A stretch of 64,000 nucleotides of DNA from Paludibacterium purpuratum. Its GTDB lineage: Bacteria; Pseudomonadota; Gammaproteobacteria; Burkholderiales; Chromobacteriaceae. How positions within the stretch are numbered: the first letter of the stretch is position 1; every line of letters begins with the position of its first letter. The notes below the pieces were generated by a model, which saw only the letters and a program-made list of their open reading frames with translations, was not told where the DNA came from and made no database searches. Both the position numbers and the translations under genes were made by a program. This document shows, in pieces, positions 18,664 through 27,766 of the stretch. Location: contig NZ_SNZP01000013.1 of NCBI RefSeq assembly GCF_004363805.1, positions 1 through 64,000 of the forward strand, written 5' to 3'.

Positions 18664-20021
18664 CAGATGCTACCTTTCTTCATATTGGCCAGCCGCTCTT
18701 CCAGGTAATGGATGCTGGTGCCGCCGCGCACGAAGGCCGAATCCATGAACAGCTCCTGATGTAACGGGATATTGGTCTTGATGCCGGATATTGCCATTTC
18801 GGACAGGGCGACGCGCATGCGAGCGATCGCTTGGTCGCGGGTGTCGCCGTAGGCAATCAGCTTACCGATCATCGAGTCGTAATGCGATGGCACGGTATAG
18901 CCCTGATAAATATGCGAATCGATGCGGATGCCCGGGCCGCCGGCCGGGTGGTAGCCCTCGATCTTGCCCGGCGACGGGATGAACGAGAACGGATCTTCCG
19001 CATTGATGCGGCATTCCATGGCATGACCCCGAATCACGATATCTTTTTGCTTATAGCGCAACTTTTCGCCGGCGGCGATGCGGATCTGCTCTTGCACGAT
19101 GTCGACGCCGGTGATCATCTCGGTCACCGGGTGTTCGACCTGCACGCGGGTATTCATTTCGATGAAGTAGAAGCCGCCGTTCTCGTACAGGAATTCGAAG
19201 GTGCCGGCGCCGCGATAGCCGATGCGGCTGCAAGCTTCGGCGCAAGCCGTGCCGATCTGTTGGCGCTGCTTGTCGGTGATGCCGGGGGCAGGGGCTTCTT
19301 CGATGATCTTTTGGTGGCGGCGCTGCATCGAGCAGTCGCGTTCGCCGAGATAGATGGCGTTGCCGTACTCGTCGGACAGGATCTGAATCTCGATGTGGCG
19401 CGGCTGTTCGAGGAACTTCTCCATGTAGACCACCGGATTGCCGAAGGCGGCTTCGGCCTCGGCGCGGGTCATGCCCACCGCCGTGATCAACGCCGCTTCG
19501 CTGTGCACCACGCGCATACCGCGTCCGCCACCGCCGCCGGCTGCCTTGATGATCACCGGGAAGCCGATTTTGCGGGCGATGCGGACGATTTCCGCCGGAT
19601 CGTCCGGCAAGGCGCCTTCCGAACCGGGCACGCAAGGTACCTTGGCGGTCAACATGGCGTTTTTGGCCGAGACCTTATCGCCCATCAGGCGGATGGTGTC
19701 GGGACGCGGGCCGATGAACACGAAGCCCGATTGCTCGACACGTTCGGCGAAATCCGCATTTTCGGATAAGAAGCCGTAGCCGGGATGGATGGCCTGGGCG
19801 TCGGTGACTTCGGCTGCGGCGATGATGGCCGGAATGTTCAGGTAGCTCTTGCCGGATGGGGCCGGGCCGATGCAGACCGACTCGTCGGCCAGCTTGACGT
19901 ACTTGGCTTCGCGGTCGGCCTCGGAGTGCACGACGACGGTCTTGATGCCCATTTCCCGGCAAGCCCGCTGGATGCGCAGTGCGATTTCCCCGCGGTTGGC
20001 AATCAGTATCTTTTCAAACAT
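18663..20021 (-). CDS. accC: Biotin carboxylase subunit of acetyl-CoA carboxylase
   Basis: 452 residues. It carboxylates the biotin on AccB with ATP and bicarbonate, the first half of malonyl-CoA synthesis. Visible landmarks are the N-terminal '[14 protein letters not shown]', the ATP-grasp glycine loop '[13 protein letters not shown]' near 160, '[19 protein letters not shown]' near 237, '[20 protein letters not shown]' near 287, and '[13 protein letters not shown]' near 333. It lies 87 bases downstream of accB, with a small hairpin between them. Confidence 0.97.
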   Translation of the reverse strand: MFEKILIANRGEIALRIQRACREMGIKTVVVHSEADREAKYVKLADESVCIGPAPSGKSYLNIPAIIAAAEVTDAQAIHPGYGFLSENADFAERVEQSGFVFIGPRPDTIRLMGDKVSAKNAMLTAKVPCVPGSEGALPDDPAEIVRIARKIGFPVIIKAAGGGGGRGMRVVHSEAALITAVGMTRAEAEAAFGNPVVYMEKFLEQPRHIEIQILSDEYGNAIYLGERDCSMQRRHQKIIEEAPAPGITDKQRQQIGTACAEACSRIGYRGAGTFEFLYENGGFYFIEMNTRVQVEHPVTEMITGVDIVQEQIRIAAGEKLRYKQKDIVIRGHAMECRINAEDPFSFIPSPGKIEGYHPAGGPGIRIDSHIYQGYTVPSHYDSMIGKLIAYGDTRDQAIARMRVALSEMAISGIKTNIPLHQELFMDSAFVRGGTSIHYLEERLANMKKGSI

Positions 20022-20058
20022 GGTTTGGCGTGTCCGTAGAAGGTCGGAACAAACAACA

Positions 20059-20080
20059 AGGGCACGCTTGGTCGTGCCCT
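20059..20080 (-). terminator. Hairpin between accB and accC
   Basis: AGGGCACG/CGTGCCCT (20059-20066 with 20073-20080), loop of 6, with a moderately T-rich sequence after it on the minus strand. It could reduce read-through from accB to accC or shape mRNA processing. Confidence 0.4.
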
Positions 20081-20108
20081 GTCATCTCTATGTGCTGGCG
20101 TCCGGTGT

Positions 20109-20579
20109 TTACTCGATGACGAACAGCGCTTCGCCGTATTCGACCGGTTGGCCTTCCTCGACCAAGATCTTGGTCACGGTGCCGGCGCGATCGGATTCGA
20201 TCTCGTTCATTAGCTTCATGGCTTCGATGATGCACAGCGTCGCGCCCACTTCCACTTTGTCGCCGACTTCGACGAACTTCTTGGCGCCCGGGCTCGGCGC
20301 GCGGTAGAACGTGCCAACCATCGGCGACTTGACGACTTGGCTGTCGTCGTAGGCCGGCGCGCTGACCGCCGGCGCTGCTGGGGCGGCCGCGGCCGCAGCC
20401 ACCGGGGCGGCTTGCTGGACGGGGTACTGCATGGCGTTCATCTGCTGGGCGTAGGCGATCTGGGCATTGGCCGAGACGCGGGTGATCCGCACTTTCTCCT
20501 CGCCTTCGGTCACTTCCAGCTCAGCGATGCCGGATTCTTCGACGAGGTCGATCAGTTTTTTGAGTTTACGCAGATCCAT
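20109..20579 (-). CDS. accB: Biotin carboxyl carrier protein of acetyl-CoA carboxylase
   Basis: 156 residues. The start '[32 protein letters not shown]' is the usual AccB opening. An Ala/Pro-rich linker (about 55-75) leads to the biotinyl domain, with the biotinylation site EAMKLMNEI near residue 120 (modified lysine in AMKL). It carries carboxybiotin from AccC to the AccAD transferase. First gene of accB-accC-prmA-DUF3426, with aroQ just upstream in the same direction. Confidence 0.97.
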   Translation of the reverse strand: MDLRKLKKLIDLVEESGIAELEVTEGEEKVRITRVSANAQIAYAQQMNAMQYPVQQAAPVAAAAAAPAAPAVSAPAYDDSQVVKSPMVGTFYRAPSPGAKKFVEVGDKVEVGATLCIIEAMKLMNEIESDRAGTVTKILVEEGQPVEYGEALFVIE

Positions 20580-20615
20580 GAATTGTCCTTCGGATGTTTT
20601 GACTCGCGGATACGA

Positions 20616-21065
20616 TTAGACTTGCTCGCCTAAGCGGGCAATGGCGTGGCTTAGTGCCAGTTCGTATCCATGAGCGCCCAGCCCGCAGATGACGCCGACC
20701 GCCAGATCTGAAAAATAGGAATGCTGGCGGAACGGTTCGCGGGCGTGGACGTTGGAAAGATGTACTTCGATAAATGGCACCTTGACGCCTGCCAGCGCGT
20801 CGCGCAGTGCGACGCTGGTATGGGTGAAGGCGGCCGGATTGATGATGATGAACTCGGTCTTGTCGCCCGTGCAGGCATGGATACGGTCGATCAGCACATA
20901 TTCGGCGTTGCTTTGCAGCGTTTCCAATTCGAAACCTGCCTGGCTTGCCTGTTTTTTCAGGCGCTGATTGATCGCGTCCAGCGTGTCCCGACCGTAGTGC
21001 TGCGGCTCTCTGGCGCCCAGAAGGTTCAGGTTCGGGCCGTGCAGCACAAGGATTTTTCGGGCCAA
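20616..21065 (-). CDS. aroQ: Type II 3-dehydroquinate dehydratase
   Basis: 149 residues. It dehydrates 3-dehydroquinate to 3-dehydroshikimate (third step of the shikimate pathway). The active-site loop '[16 protein letters not shown]' holds the catalytic Tyr, and '[10 protein letters not shown]' and '[16 protein letters not shown]' hold the catalytic His and binding residues. The start is taken as the TTG at 21065: AAGGA lies 8 bases upstream and the product becomes '(M)[11 protein letters not shown]', the usual start. The frame stays open to 21119, but those residues do not fit the family. Gene order aroQ-accB-accC is common in proteobacteria. Confidence 0.93.
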   Translation of the reverse strand: MARKILVLHGPNLNLLGAREPQHYGRDTLDAINQRLKKQASQAGFELETLQSNAEYVLIDRIHACTGDKTEFIIINPAAFTHTSVALRDALAGVKVPFIEVHLSNVHAREPFRQHSYFSDLAVGVICGLGAHGYELALSHAIARLGEQV

Positions 21066-21338
21066 GATAGCGGTCCTTCGTTCAAATGATGGGCGGAAGT
21101 TTGCCGCAAATGGCAGCAAAATGTCCAGCTTTGGCTGAAATTCATCTACGAATTTTCGTATGTCATTCAGCGGGATTGCCGGAAAAGTGGAGTGAAAGCA
21201 CTAGTTTAGCCACGTTGTTCCGACTGTGGCTATTGTGCGCCAACCGGCGTGTCCGGCGTTGATCTGCGCCAAATTTTGCCCTGTGCGAAGCGAGATGCCC
21301 GGCATGCCTAAACCCGTGCCGGGGAGAGCAAGCGCAGG

Positions 21339-21344
21339 TATAAT
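21339..21344 (+). promoter_or_regulatory. Candidate -10 element of the queA promoter
   Basis: A perfect TATAAT lies 28 bases before the queA ATG. No good -35 is visible at the usual distance (GTGCCG at 21316-21321), so activity is uncertain. Confidence 0.4.
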
Positions 21345-21371
21345 CTCACGGTTTCAAGCTTTTGGATCGCC

Positions 21372-22397
21372 ATGCATATTTCGGAATTCGATTACTTCCT
21401 GCCGGAACGCCTGATCGCCCAGCACCCGCCGACCGAGCGCGGGGCTAGCCGTATGCTGCATGTCGATGGCGGCGCGCTCGACGATCTGATGTTCGCAGAT
21501 TTCTTCGATCAGGTGCAGTCGGGCGATGTCATGGTGTTCAACGATACGCGCGTCATCAAGGCGCGCCTATTCGGCGAGAAGGCCAGTGGCGGGCAGGTCG
21601 AGGCGCTGATCGAACGCGTGCTGGACGACCACGTCGCGCTGGCGCATGTCCGTGCCTCCAAGTCCCCTAAGCCAGGTACCCAGCTGACCTTCGCCGGCCG
21701 CTGGCAAGCCGAAATGGTCGAACGGGTCGGCGATCTGTTCAAGTTGCGCTTCCTGGCCGATACGCCGCTGTTCGATATTCTGGCCGAGTCCGGGAAGCTG
21801 CCGCTGCCGCCGTATATCGATCGCGGCGCCGACGGTGAGGACGACGAACGCTATCAGACCGTCTATGCGCGCGAGCAGGGCGCGGTAGCGGCGCCGACTG
21901 CCGGATTGCATTTCACCGAGGAGATGCTGGCGCGGCTGGCGGACAAAGGCGTCAAACTTTGCCGTGTGACGCTGCACGTCGGTGCCGGCACTTTCCAGCC
22001 GGTGCGGGTCGACGACATCCACGAACACAAGATGCATAGCGAGATCTACGAGATCCCCGAGACCACCCGGGTCGAGATCGCCGCCGCTCGCGCGGCTGGC
22101 CGTCAAGTGCTGGCCGTGGGCACCACCAGCCTGCGCGCGCTCGAATCGGCTGCGCAATCGGGGCAACTGGTGGCCGGGCGCGGCGAAACGGACATCTTCA
22201 TCACGCCGGGCTATCGTTTCCGCGTGGTGGATCGACTGCTGACCAATTTCCACTTGCCGAAATCGACGCTACTGATGCTGGTGTCGGCTTTCGCCGGGAT
22301 GGACACCATTCGCGCGGCCTATCTGCATGCCGTCGCGCACGAATACCGGTTTTTCAGCTATGGCGACGCCATGCTGCTGGAAAAACAACGAATCTGA
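21372..22397 (+). CDS. queA: S-adenosylmethionine:tRNA ribosyltransferase-isomerase
   Basis: 341 residues. It transfers the ribosyl part of SAM to preQ1 in tRNA to make epoxyqueuosine. The family landmarks are '[24 protein letters not shown]' at the start, '[14 protein letters not shown]' near 58, '[15 protein letters not shown]' near 176, '[15 protein letters not shown]' near 200, and '[20 protein letters not shown]' near 290. tgt is not downstream here; a DUF971 gene follows. Confidence 0.96.
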   Translation: MHISEFDYFLPERLIAQHPPTERGASRMLHVDGGALDDLMFADFFDQVQSGDVMVFNDTRVIKARLFGEKASGGQVEALIERVLDDHVALAHVRASKSPKPGTQLTFAGRWQAEMVERVGDLFKLRFLADTPLFDILAESGKLPLPPYIDRGADGEDDERYQTVYAREQGAVAAPTAGLHFTEEMLARLADKGVKLCRVTLHVGAGTFQPVRVDDIHEHKMHSEIYEIPETTRVEIAAARAAGRQVLAVGTTSLRALESAAQSGQLVAGRGETDIFITPGYRFRVVDRLLTNFHLPKSTLLMLVSAFAGMDTIRAAYLHAVAHEYRFFSYGDAMLLEKQRI

Positions 22398-22412
22398 CAC
22401 GGAGAACCCGCC

Positions 22413-22784
22413 ATGGCCGGATTGAAGAAAGACAGCGCCCGCCCGGTCGAGCTTTGCCTGCACACCCGTACCCGGGTGCTGGAAATCAGTTTCGACGATG
22501 GTGCGCATTTCGAATTGCCGAGCGAATATCTGCGGGTGTACTCGCCGTCGGCCGAGGTCCGCGGACATGGCGTTGGCCAGGAGGTGCTGCAGACCGGCAA
22601 GCGCGACGTGGCGATTGTCGCCATCGATCCGGTCGGGCAATACGCCGTCAAGCTGGTGTTCGACGATGGACACGACTCCGGCCTGTACAGCTGGGCCTAT
22701 TTGTATGAGCTGGGCAGCAAGCAGTCGGAAAATTGGCAGCATTATCTGGATCGGCTGGCCGCTGCGGGCGCGAGTCGGGATTAG
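22413..22784 (+). CDS. DUF971 (gamma-butyrobetaine hydroxylase N-domain-like) protein
   Basis: 123 residues. The single DUF971 domain is clear: 'RVLEISFDDGAHFELPSEYLRVYSPSAEV', then 'IVAIDPVGQYAVKLVFDDGHDSGLYSWAYLYEL'. This domain occurs at the N-terminus of eukaryotic gamma-butyrobetaine hydroxylase and as a free protein in bacteria, sometimes linked to iron-sulfur metabolism. Its role here is not known. It lies between queA and ubiE; a neighbouring position to ubiE is common in betaproteobacteria. Confidence 0.85.
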   Translation: MAGLKKDSARPVELCLHTRTRVLEISFDDGAHFELPSEYLRVYSPSAEVRGHGVGQEVLQTGKRDVAIVAIDPVGQYAVKLVFDDGHDSGLYSWAYLYELGSKQSENWQHYLDRLAAAGASRD

Positions 22785-22803
22785 CTGTCTACCATGGGAT
22801 GTC

Positions 22804-22829
22804 GCGTGCGTTCGCATCGCAACGCACGC
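22804..22829 (+). repeat. Hairpin in the DUF971-ubiE gap
   Basis: GCGTGCGTT (22804-22812) and AACGCACGC (22821-22829) form a perfect 9-bp stem with an 8-base loop, 30 bases before the ubiE start. It may act as an mRNA element; there is no T run close to it. Confidence 0.5.
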
Positions 22830-22859
22830 CCACAAAAAACGGGACGAAGGAAGCACGAC

Positions 22860-23594
22860 ATGGAGAAAACGACGCACTTCGGTTTTAAGACCGTGGCTGA
22901 AAGCGACAAAGCGCAGAAAGTGGCCGAGGTATTCCACTCTGTGGCGCAGAAATACGATGTGATGAACGACCTGATGTCGGCCGGCTTGCATCGCGTCTGG
23001 AAGCATTTCACCTTGACGACCTCCGGTGTGCGCCGCGGCGACCGGGTGCTGGATATCGCCGGCGGCACCGGCGACCTGGCGCGCGGCTGGGCCCAGCGCG
23101 TGGGGCGCGATGGCGAAGTCTGGCTAACCGACATCAATAGCTCGATGTTGACTGTCGGCCGCGACCGCTTGCTCGACGCCGGCATGATTCTGCCCGTGGC
23201 GCTGGCCGACGCCGAGAAACTGCCGTTTCCGGATAATTATTTCGATTGCGTGTCGGTGGCCTTTGGCCTGCGCAACATGACCCACAAGGAGGCCGCACTG
23301 GCCGAAATGTGCCGTGTGCTCAAGCCGGGCGGCAAATTGCTGGTGCTCGAATTCTCCAAGGTCTGGAAGCCTCTGTCGCCGCTGTATGATCTGTATTCGT
23401 TCAAGGCTTTGCCGTTGATGGGCAAGCTGGTCGCCGACGACGCGGATAGCTATCGTTACCTGGCCGAGTCGATTCGCATGCATCCCGACCAGGAGACGTT
23501 GCGCCGGATGATGCTCGATGCCGGCTTCGGCAAGGCCGACTTCCATAACCTGACCGGCGGCGTCGTGGCGCTGCACAAGGGTTACAAATTCTAA
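22860..23594 (+). CDS. ubiE: Demethylmenaquinone/2-methoxy-6-polyprenylbenzoquinol C-methyltransferase
   Basis: 244 residues. It is the C-methyltransferase of ubiquinone (and menaquinone) synthesis. Seen: '[25 protein letters not shown]' near 25, SAM motif '[14 protein letters not shown]' near 62, '[23 protein letters not shown]' near 118, and the C-terminal '[12 protein letters not shown]'. The ATG at 22860 follows AAGGA; the frame is open to 22794 without support. It heads a run with ubiJ and ubiB, in which an SMR gene is inserted. Confidence 0.95.
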   Translation: MEKTTHFGFKTVAESDKAQKVAEVFHSVAQKYDVMNDLMSAGLHRVWKHFTLTTSGVRRGDRVLDIAGGTGDLARGWAQRVGRDGEVWLTDINSSMLTVGRDRLLDAGMILPVALADAEKLPFPDNYFDCVSVAFGLRNMTHKEAALAEMCRVLKPGGKLLVLEFSKVWKPLSPLYDLYSFKALPLMGKLVADDADSYRYLAESIRMHPDQETLRRMMLDAGFGKADFHNLTGGVVALHKGYKF

Positions 23595-23609
23595 TCGGCG
23601 GGGCGCGAG

Positions 23610-23948
23610 ATGCATCCGACACTGACTAGTTGGCTCATGCTGGCCGGCGCGATCGCCGCCGAAGTCACCGCCACCAGTTCGCTGAAGCTGGCCGCTGGCT
23701 TTAGCCGGCCGCTACCCTCGATGGTGGTGGTTCTCGGCTATATCGTGTCCTTCTGGCTGCTGGGCCGTGTGGTGCAGCGACTGGAGCTGGGCCTGGTGTA
23801 TGCCGTCTGGTGCGGCGTCGGCATGGCCGTGGTGGCCATGGTGGGCGTGTTTGCCTATGGCGAGAGCCTGACGTGGCTGAAATGTGCCGGTATCGTTTTC
23901 ATTACGGCAGGCGTCGTGATGCTGAGCTTCGCCAAATCCTCTGCCTGA
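23610..23948 (+). CDS. Small multidrug resistance (SMR) family transporter
   Basis: 112 residues with four membrane helices, the SMR norm. The key glutamate is in helix 1 ('AGAIAAEVTATSSLKLAAGF', Glu near residue 17), and helix 3 has the typical 'GLVYAVWCGVGMAVV'. Such proteins work as antiparallel dimers that export cationic drugs or guanidinium with proton exchange. The EmrE/QacE-like 'YAVWCGVG' fits the drug-export branch better than the Gdx branch, but substrate cannot be told. It lies 15 bases after ubiE and 17 before ubiJ, so it seems to share their transcript. Confidence 0.9.
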   Translation: MHPTLTSWLMLAGAIAAEVTATSSLKLAAGFSRPLPSMVVVLGYIVSFWLLGRVVQRLELGLVYAVWCGVGMAVVAMVGVFAYGESLTWLKCAGIVFITAGVVMLSFAKSSA

Positions 23949-23965
23949 CCGATCGAGAGCCCGCC

Positions 23966-24577
23966 ATGCAACCCATTCTCGCCTTGTTCAACCACATCCT
24001 CGGCCAGCATCCCGAAGTGCGCGCCGAATTGGCCGAACTGGCCGGCCGGCGCGTGGCGCTGGCGATGCCGCCGATGACTTTGTCCGGCGTGATTACCGAC
24101 GTTGGCCTGCTTGCCGCAAGTGCGGGCGAGCCGGAGGCCACGGTGCGCGTCAAACCGCTGGCGGCACTCTCGGCGCAATGGTCGGGCCGGGTGCCGGATT
24201 TTTCCGACCTCGAGCTTGCCGGCGATAACGAACTGGCCCAACGCTTCGGCCATTTGGCAGGCCAGTTGCGCTGGCTACCGGTGGAGGATCTGTCCGGCCT
24301 GCTCGGCGATGCCGCCGCGCATCGTATCGAGGGCTGGCTGCGCCGAAGCGCCGGCTTCAAGGGGGCGGTGGCGTGGCGCGTACTCGACAGTTGGATCGAG
24401 CACTTGCGCGACGAGATGCCTCTGTTGACGCATAAACGGGATGTCGAACGATTCGTCGCCGCTGTCGATGCCTTGCGCGACGACGCGGCGAGATTGGAAA
24501 AACGCCTGGCTCGGCTGGAAGCCGAGCGCGGGTCTCGGAGCGAGCCGGCATCGCCGGCCGTAACACCATGCGGATAG
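23966..24577 (+). CDS. ubiJ: Ubiquinone biosynthesis accessory factor UbiJ
   Basis: 203 residues. The N-terminal half fits the SCP2 lipid-binding domain ('[20 protein letters not shown]' ... '[22 protein letters not shown]'), the middle the '[14 protein letters not shown]' segment of UbiJ, and the C-terminus a coiled coil ('[18 protein letters not shown]'). UbiJ binds ubiquinone intermediates and supports the Ubi complex. Its 3' end overlaps ubiB by 10 bases. The gene order ubiE-(SMR)-ubiJ-ubiB matches the classic ubiE-ubiJ-ubiB operon apart from the insertion. Confidence 0.9.
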   Translation: MQPILALFNHILGQHPEVRAELAELAGRRVALAMPPMTLSGVITDVGLLAASAGEPEATVRVKPLAALSAQWSGRVPDFSDLELAGDNELAQRFGHLAGQLRWLPVEDLSGLLGDAAAHRIEGWLRRSAGFKGAVAWRVLDSWIEHLRDEMPLLTHKRDVERFVAAVDALRDDAARLEKRLARLEAERGSRSEPASPAVTPCG

Positions 24578-26094
24578 CGCGCGCCTACAAGATTTTTGCC
24601 ACCTTTTACCGTTTTGGCCTGGATGATTTCTTTCGCGGACACTCGCGCCTGAAATGGTTGCATACCCTATGCCGGTTGTTGCCGTTGCCGCGGCATCGCC
24701 GCGACAGCCTGCCGGTGCGTCTGCGCTTGGCATTGGAGAGCCTGGGGCCGGTATTCGTCAAATTCGGCCAGGTGTTGTCGACTCGACGGGATCTGCTGCC
24801 GACCGATTTCGCCGACGAACTGGCCAAGTTACAGGACAAGGTGCCGCCGTTCGACGGTCAACAGGCGCGTCAGGTCGTCGAGGCCGGCCTGGGCCGACCG
24901 CTAGGCGAAACCTACGTCGATTTCGACGATGTGCCGGTGGCCAGTGCCTCGGTGGCCCAAGTGCACCATGCCTGGTTACGCAACGCCGACGGCAGCCGGG
25001 GCCGCGAAGTGGCGGTCAAGGTGCTGCGCCCCGGCATTCTGCCGGTGATCGAGCAAGATCTGGCGCTGATGCGTCTGCTGGCCCGCGTGGTCGAGGCCGG
25101 TTTTCCCGACGGCAAGCGGCTCAAGCCGGGCGAGGTGGTGGCCGAGTTCGACAAGTATTTGCACGACGAACTGGATATGATGCACGAGGCAGCCAACGCC
25201 TCGCAGTTGCGGCGCAACTTCCAGGGTTCGGACATGCTGCTGGTGCCCGAGGTGTTCTACGATTACACCGCGCGCGACGTGCTGACGCTCGAGTGGATGC
25301 GCGGCACGCCGATCGGCCAGATCGACCGCCTGCGCGCCGATGGTGTCGACCTGAAGAAACTGTCGCGCTTTGGCGTGGAAATCTTCTTCACCCAGGTGTT
25401 CCGCCATGGCTTTTTCCATGCCGATATGCACCCGGGCAATATTTTCGTCGCCGCAGACGGCCGTTATATTGCGCTCGACTTCGGCATCGTCGGTAGTCTG
25501 ACCGAAGTCGACAAGCACTATCTGGCCGTCAATTTCCTGGCCTTTTTCAATCGCGATTACCACCGGGTCGCCACCGCACACATCGAGTCCGGCTGGGTGC
25601 CGGCCGATACTCGCCCGGAAGAGCTGGAAGCGGCGGTTCGCACCGTGTGCGAACCATTCTTCGAACGCCCGCTATCGCAGATCTCCTTCGGGCTGGTGCT
25701 GTTGCGTCTGTTCGAGACCAGCCGCCGTTTCAACGTGGAAATCCAGCCGCAGCTGGTGTTGCTGCAAAAGACGCTGCTGAACATCGAGGGACTTGGACGG
25801 CAACTCGATCCGGATCTCAATTTGTGGGATACCGCCAAGCCCTTCCTCAATAAGTGGATGAACGAACAGATCGGCTGGCGCGGTTTTGTCCGCGCGGTGA
25901 AGAACGAGGCGCCGCAATGGGCGACTTTGCTGCCGACTCTGCCGCGCAAGCTCAACGAAACGCTAGGTGGCCGAACTCAGGACATGCTGGTGCAAAGCTA
26001 CGTGCTGCTGATGAAGGAGCAGAAACGGCAGAACTTCCTGTTGACGCTGATCGCCATTTTGCTGGTGGTCGTGCTGCTTAAGGGCTGGCTGTAA
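24568..26094 (+). CDS. ubiB: Atypical kinase/ATPase UbiB
   Basis: 508 residues. UbiB is a protein-kinase-like membrane ATPase needed for ubiquinone synthesis. The family KxGQ motif is present ('[17 protein letters not shown]', near residue 68), with '[10 protein letters not shown]' (the A-rich loop) near 130, '[10 protein letters not shown]' and the catalytic '[11 protein letters not shown]' near 290 and 'ALDFGIVG' near 310. Two hydrophobic segments close the protein ('[17 protein letters not shown]'), the normal membrane anchor. Confidence 0.95.
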   Translation: MRIARAYKIFATFYRFGLDDFFRGHSRLKWLHTLCRLLPLPRHRRDSLPVRLRLALESLGPVFVKFGQVLSTRRDLLPTDFADELAKLQDKVPPFDGQQARQVVEAGLGRPLGETYVDFDDVPVASASVAQVHHAWLRNADGSRGREVAVKVLRPGILPVIEQDLALMRLLARVVEAGFPDGKRLKPGEVVAEFDKYLHDELDMMHEAANASQLRRNFQGSDMLLVPEVFYDYTARDVLTLEWMRGTPIGQIDRLRADGVDLKKLSRFGVEIFFTQVFRHGFFHADMHPGNIFVAADGRYIALDFGIVGSLTEVDKHYLAVNFLAFFNRDYHRVATAHIESGWVPADTRPEELEAAVRTVCEPFFERPLSQISFGLVLLRLFETSRRFNVEIQPQLVLLQKTLLNIEGLGRQLDPDLNLWDTAKPFLNKWMNEQIGWRGFVRAVKNEAPQWATLLPTLPRKLNETLGGRTQDMLVQSYVLLMKEQKRQNFLLTLIAILLVVVLLKGWL

Positions 26095-26228
26095 GACGCG
26101 GGGGCCGGTGAATATCGTGCCTCCGAAGGCATTTCCCATCATGTTTATTGTCGAGAACCTGACCTAATATTCCACCAATTGGAAGATAGTCAACAGGCCC
26201 TAGCAATGGCAGGCGGGGAGGAATGCCG

Positions 26229-27245
26229 ATGTACAGTCAAGAAGAGATCGATTCCGCCATCGAGGCTGGCGTACTCAATCAGGAAACGGCCCAGGCCTTG
26301 CGCGAGCACGTCGAAGGTCTGCGCAAGCTGTCGAACGAGGATGAGCCGTTCCGTTTGATCGTCGGCTTCAACGATGTGTTTGTCGTCATCGCCTGCCTGT
26401 TGTTGCTTGGCGCCGTGTGCGTGTTGGGCGCGTCGCTGTCGCCCTGGGTGGGCGCCGTCGCCACGGCGGGCGCGAGTTGGGGGTTGGGCGAATGTTTCGT
26501 CCGCCGTCGCCGTATGGCGCTGCCGGCGGTGGTGCTGTCGTTGGCCTTTCTCGGTGCCGTCGCCTTCCTAGGCGGCGCGCTGTTGGGCGCGTTCGCCGTT
26601 GTGGCGTTTCATGCGGGCAAAGAGGGACAGACCGCGGCCACCAGTTTGGGGATGGCGATCGGCGCCGTTCTGGCCGCCTGGTGGCATTGGCGACGGTTTC
26701 GCACGCCGATCACCGTCGCCGCGGGGACGGGGGCGGTGCTGGGCGTGATCTTGTTCTTGCTCATTCCGCTCATCAAGGACTACTGGCCCGTCTTTCTATT
26801 CGTCGCCGGATGCGGAACCTTCGCGCTGGCGATGGCTTGGGATGCCCGCGACATGGCGCGCACAGGCTACCAAAGCGATGTGGCGTTCTGGCTTCATCTG
26901 CTGGCGGCGCCGCTTTTGGTGCACCCGGTATTCAATCTTGTCGGTCTCATGACGGCGACTGAGATCCATGTCGGCCAGGCACTCGCCGTACTCGTGCTCT
27001 ATCTGTTGATCGCCCTGTGCTCGCTGGCGATCGACCGGCGTGCGCTCATGGTGTCGGCGCTGGGTTATGTGCTGTATACGCTGAGTGCCTGGATCAATCA
27101 AAGTCGTTTCATTAGCGATAGCTTCGCCTTGACCGCGCTGGTGATGAGCACGGCACTTTTAACGCTGTCGATGTTCTGGCATCCGTGTCGCGTCGCGGTG
27201 ATGCGCTTGCTGCCCCGGTGGCTTGCGCGTCGCCTGCCGGCATGA
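26229..27245 (+). CDS. Polytopic membrane protein of unknown function
   Basis: 338 residues with about ten hydrophobic segments spread from residue 45 to the end (for example 'VFVVIACLLLLGAVCVLGASL', 'GAVLGVILFLLIPLI', 'LAVLVLYLLIALCSLAI'), after a hydrophilic N-terminal helix of about 40 residues. It slightly resembles DUF2157/DUF4401 proteins, but I do not recognise it with confidence. The start at 26229 is preferred to the ATG at 26223 because the strong GGGGAGGA site (26215-26222) touches the latter. There are 134 bases of AT-richer DNA behind ubiB, so it may have its own promoter. Confidence 0.7.
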   Translation: MYSQEEIDSAIEAGVLNQETAQALREHVEGLRKLSNEDEPFRLIVGFNDVFVVIACLLLLGAVCVLGASLSPWVGAVATAGASWGLGECFVRRRRMALPAVVLSLAFLGAVAFLGGALLGAFAVVAFHAGKEGQTAATSLGMAIGAVLAAWWHWRRFRTPITVAAGTGAVLGVILFLLIPLIKDYWPVFLFVAGCGTFALAMAWDARDMARTGYQSDVAFWLHLLAAPLLVHPVFNLVGLMTATEIHVGQALAVLVLYLLIALCSLAIDRRALMVSALGYVLYTLSAWINQSRFISDSFALTALVMSTALLTLSMFWHPCRVAVMRLLPRWLARRLPA

Positions 27246-27252
27246 CCTGCGC

Positions 27253-27618
27253 CTATCCCAGCGCCGCCAACACCACGCGGCGGTCTTCCGCCATCAAAAT
27301 ATTGTAGCTACGGCACGCGGCCTGGGTGTCCATCGCTTCGAAGCCGACGCGTGCCGCGGCCAGCGCGGCGGTCAGACGCGGGTGCGGGAAGCGAAGGGTG
27401 TTACCGCTGCCGAACAGCACCACCTCGGGTTCGAAGGCCAGCAACGCTTCGAAATCGTCGGCGACGAGCGTTTCGAACGATTCGACCTGCCAGGGAACGA
27501 TGCTGTCCGGTGTCACAATCAGATTGCCGCTGAAATAATCCTGATTGATGCGAATACGGTCGGCCTCGTAGGCGGTGATCAGATTGCGGCCCTGGGCCGC
27601 TGCCTCATGCAGTTTCAT
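27253..27618 (-). CDS. Mth938-like (DUF498) domain protein
   Basis: 121 residues. The start 'MKLHEAAAQGRNLITAYEADRIRIN' and the core 'SIVPWQVESFETLVADDFEALLAFEPEVVLFGSGNTLRFP' fit the Mth938/NDUFAF3 family, whose mitochondrial member assists complex I assembly. The bacterial role is unknown. The start at 27618 has GGAA at good spacing and gives the usual MKLH opening; an ATG at 27630 is possible. It converges on the membrane protein gene and diverges from alaA. Confidence 0.85.
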   Translation of the reverse strand: MKLHEAAAQGRNLITAYEADRIRINQDYFSGNLIVTPDSIVPWQVESFETLVADDFEALLAFEPEVVLFGSGNTLRFPHPRLTAALAAARVGFEAMDTQAACRSYNILMAEDRRVVLAALG

Positions 27619-27684
27619 GCTGGTTTCCATCAGAAAATTAATATGCCCGCGCTGGCGCGTTTAGGATAGGATTATAACTCGACC

Positions 27685-27707
27685 CGGCCAGGCGGGTTGC
27701 CTGGCCG
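27685..27707 (+). repeat. Hairpin upstream of alaA
   Basis: CGGCCAGGC (27685-27693) pairs with GCCTGGCCG (27699-27707), loop GGGTT. It lies about 60 bases before the alaA ATG and would be in its leader if transcription starts near the TATAAC at 27673-27678. Confidence 0.45.
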
Positions 27708-27766
27708 CCGGGAACAAAGAGTATTCAACAAGCGCGAGAAACGCGCGTGAAAACAAGTAGATCGCC

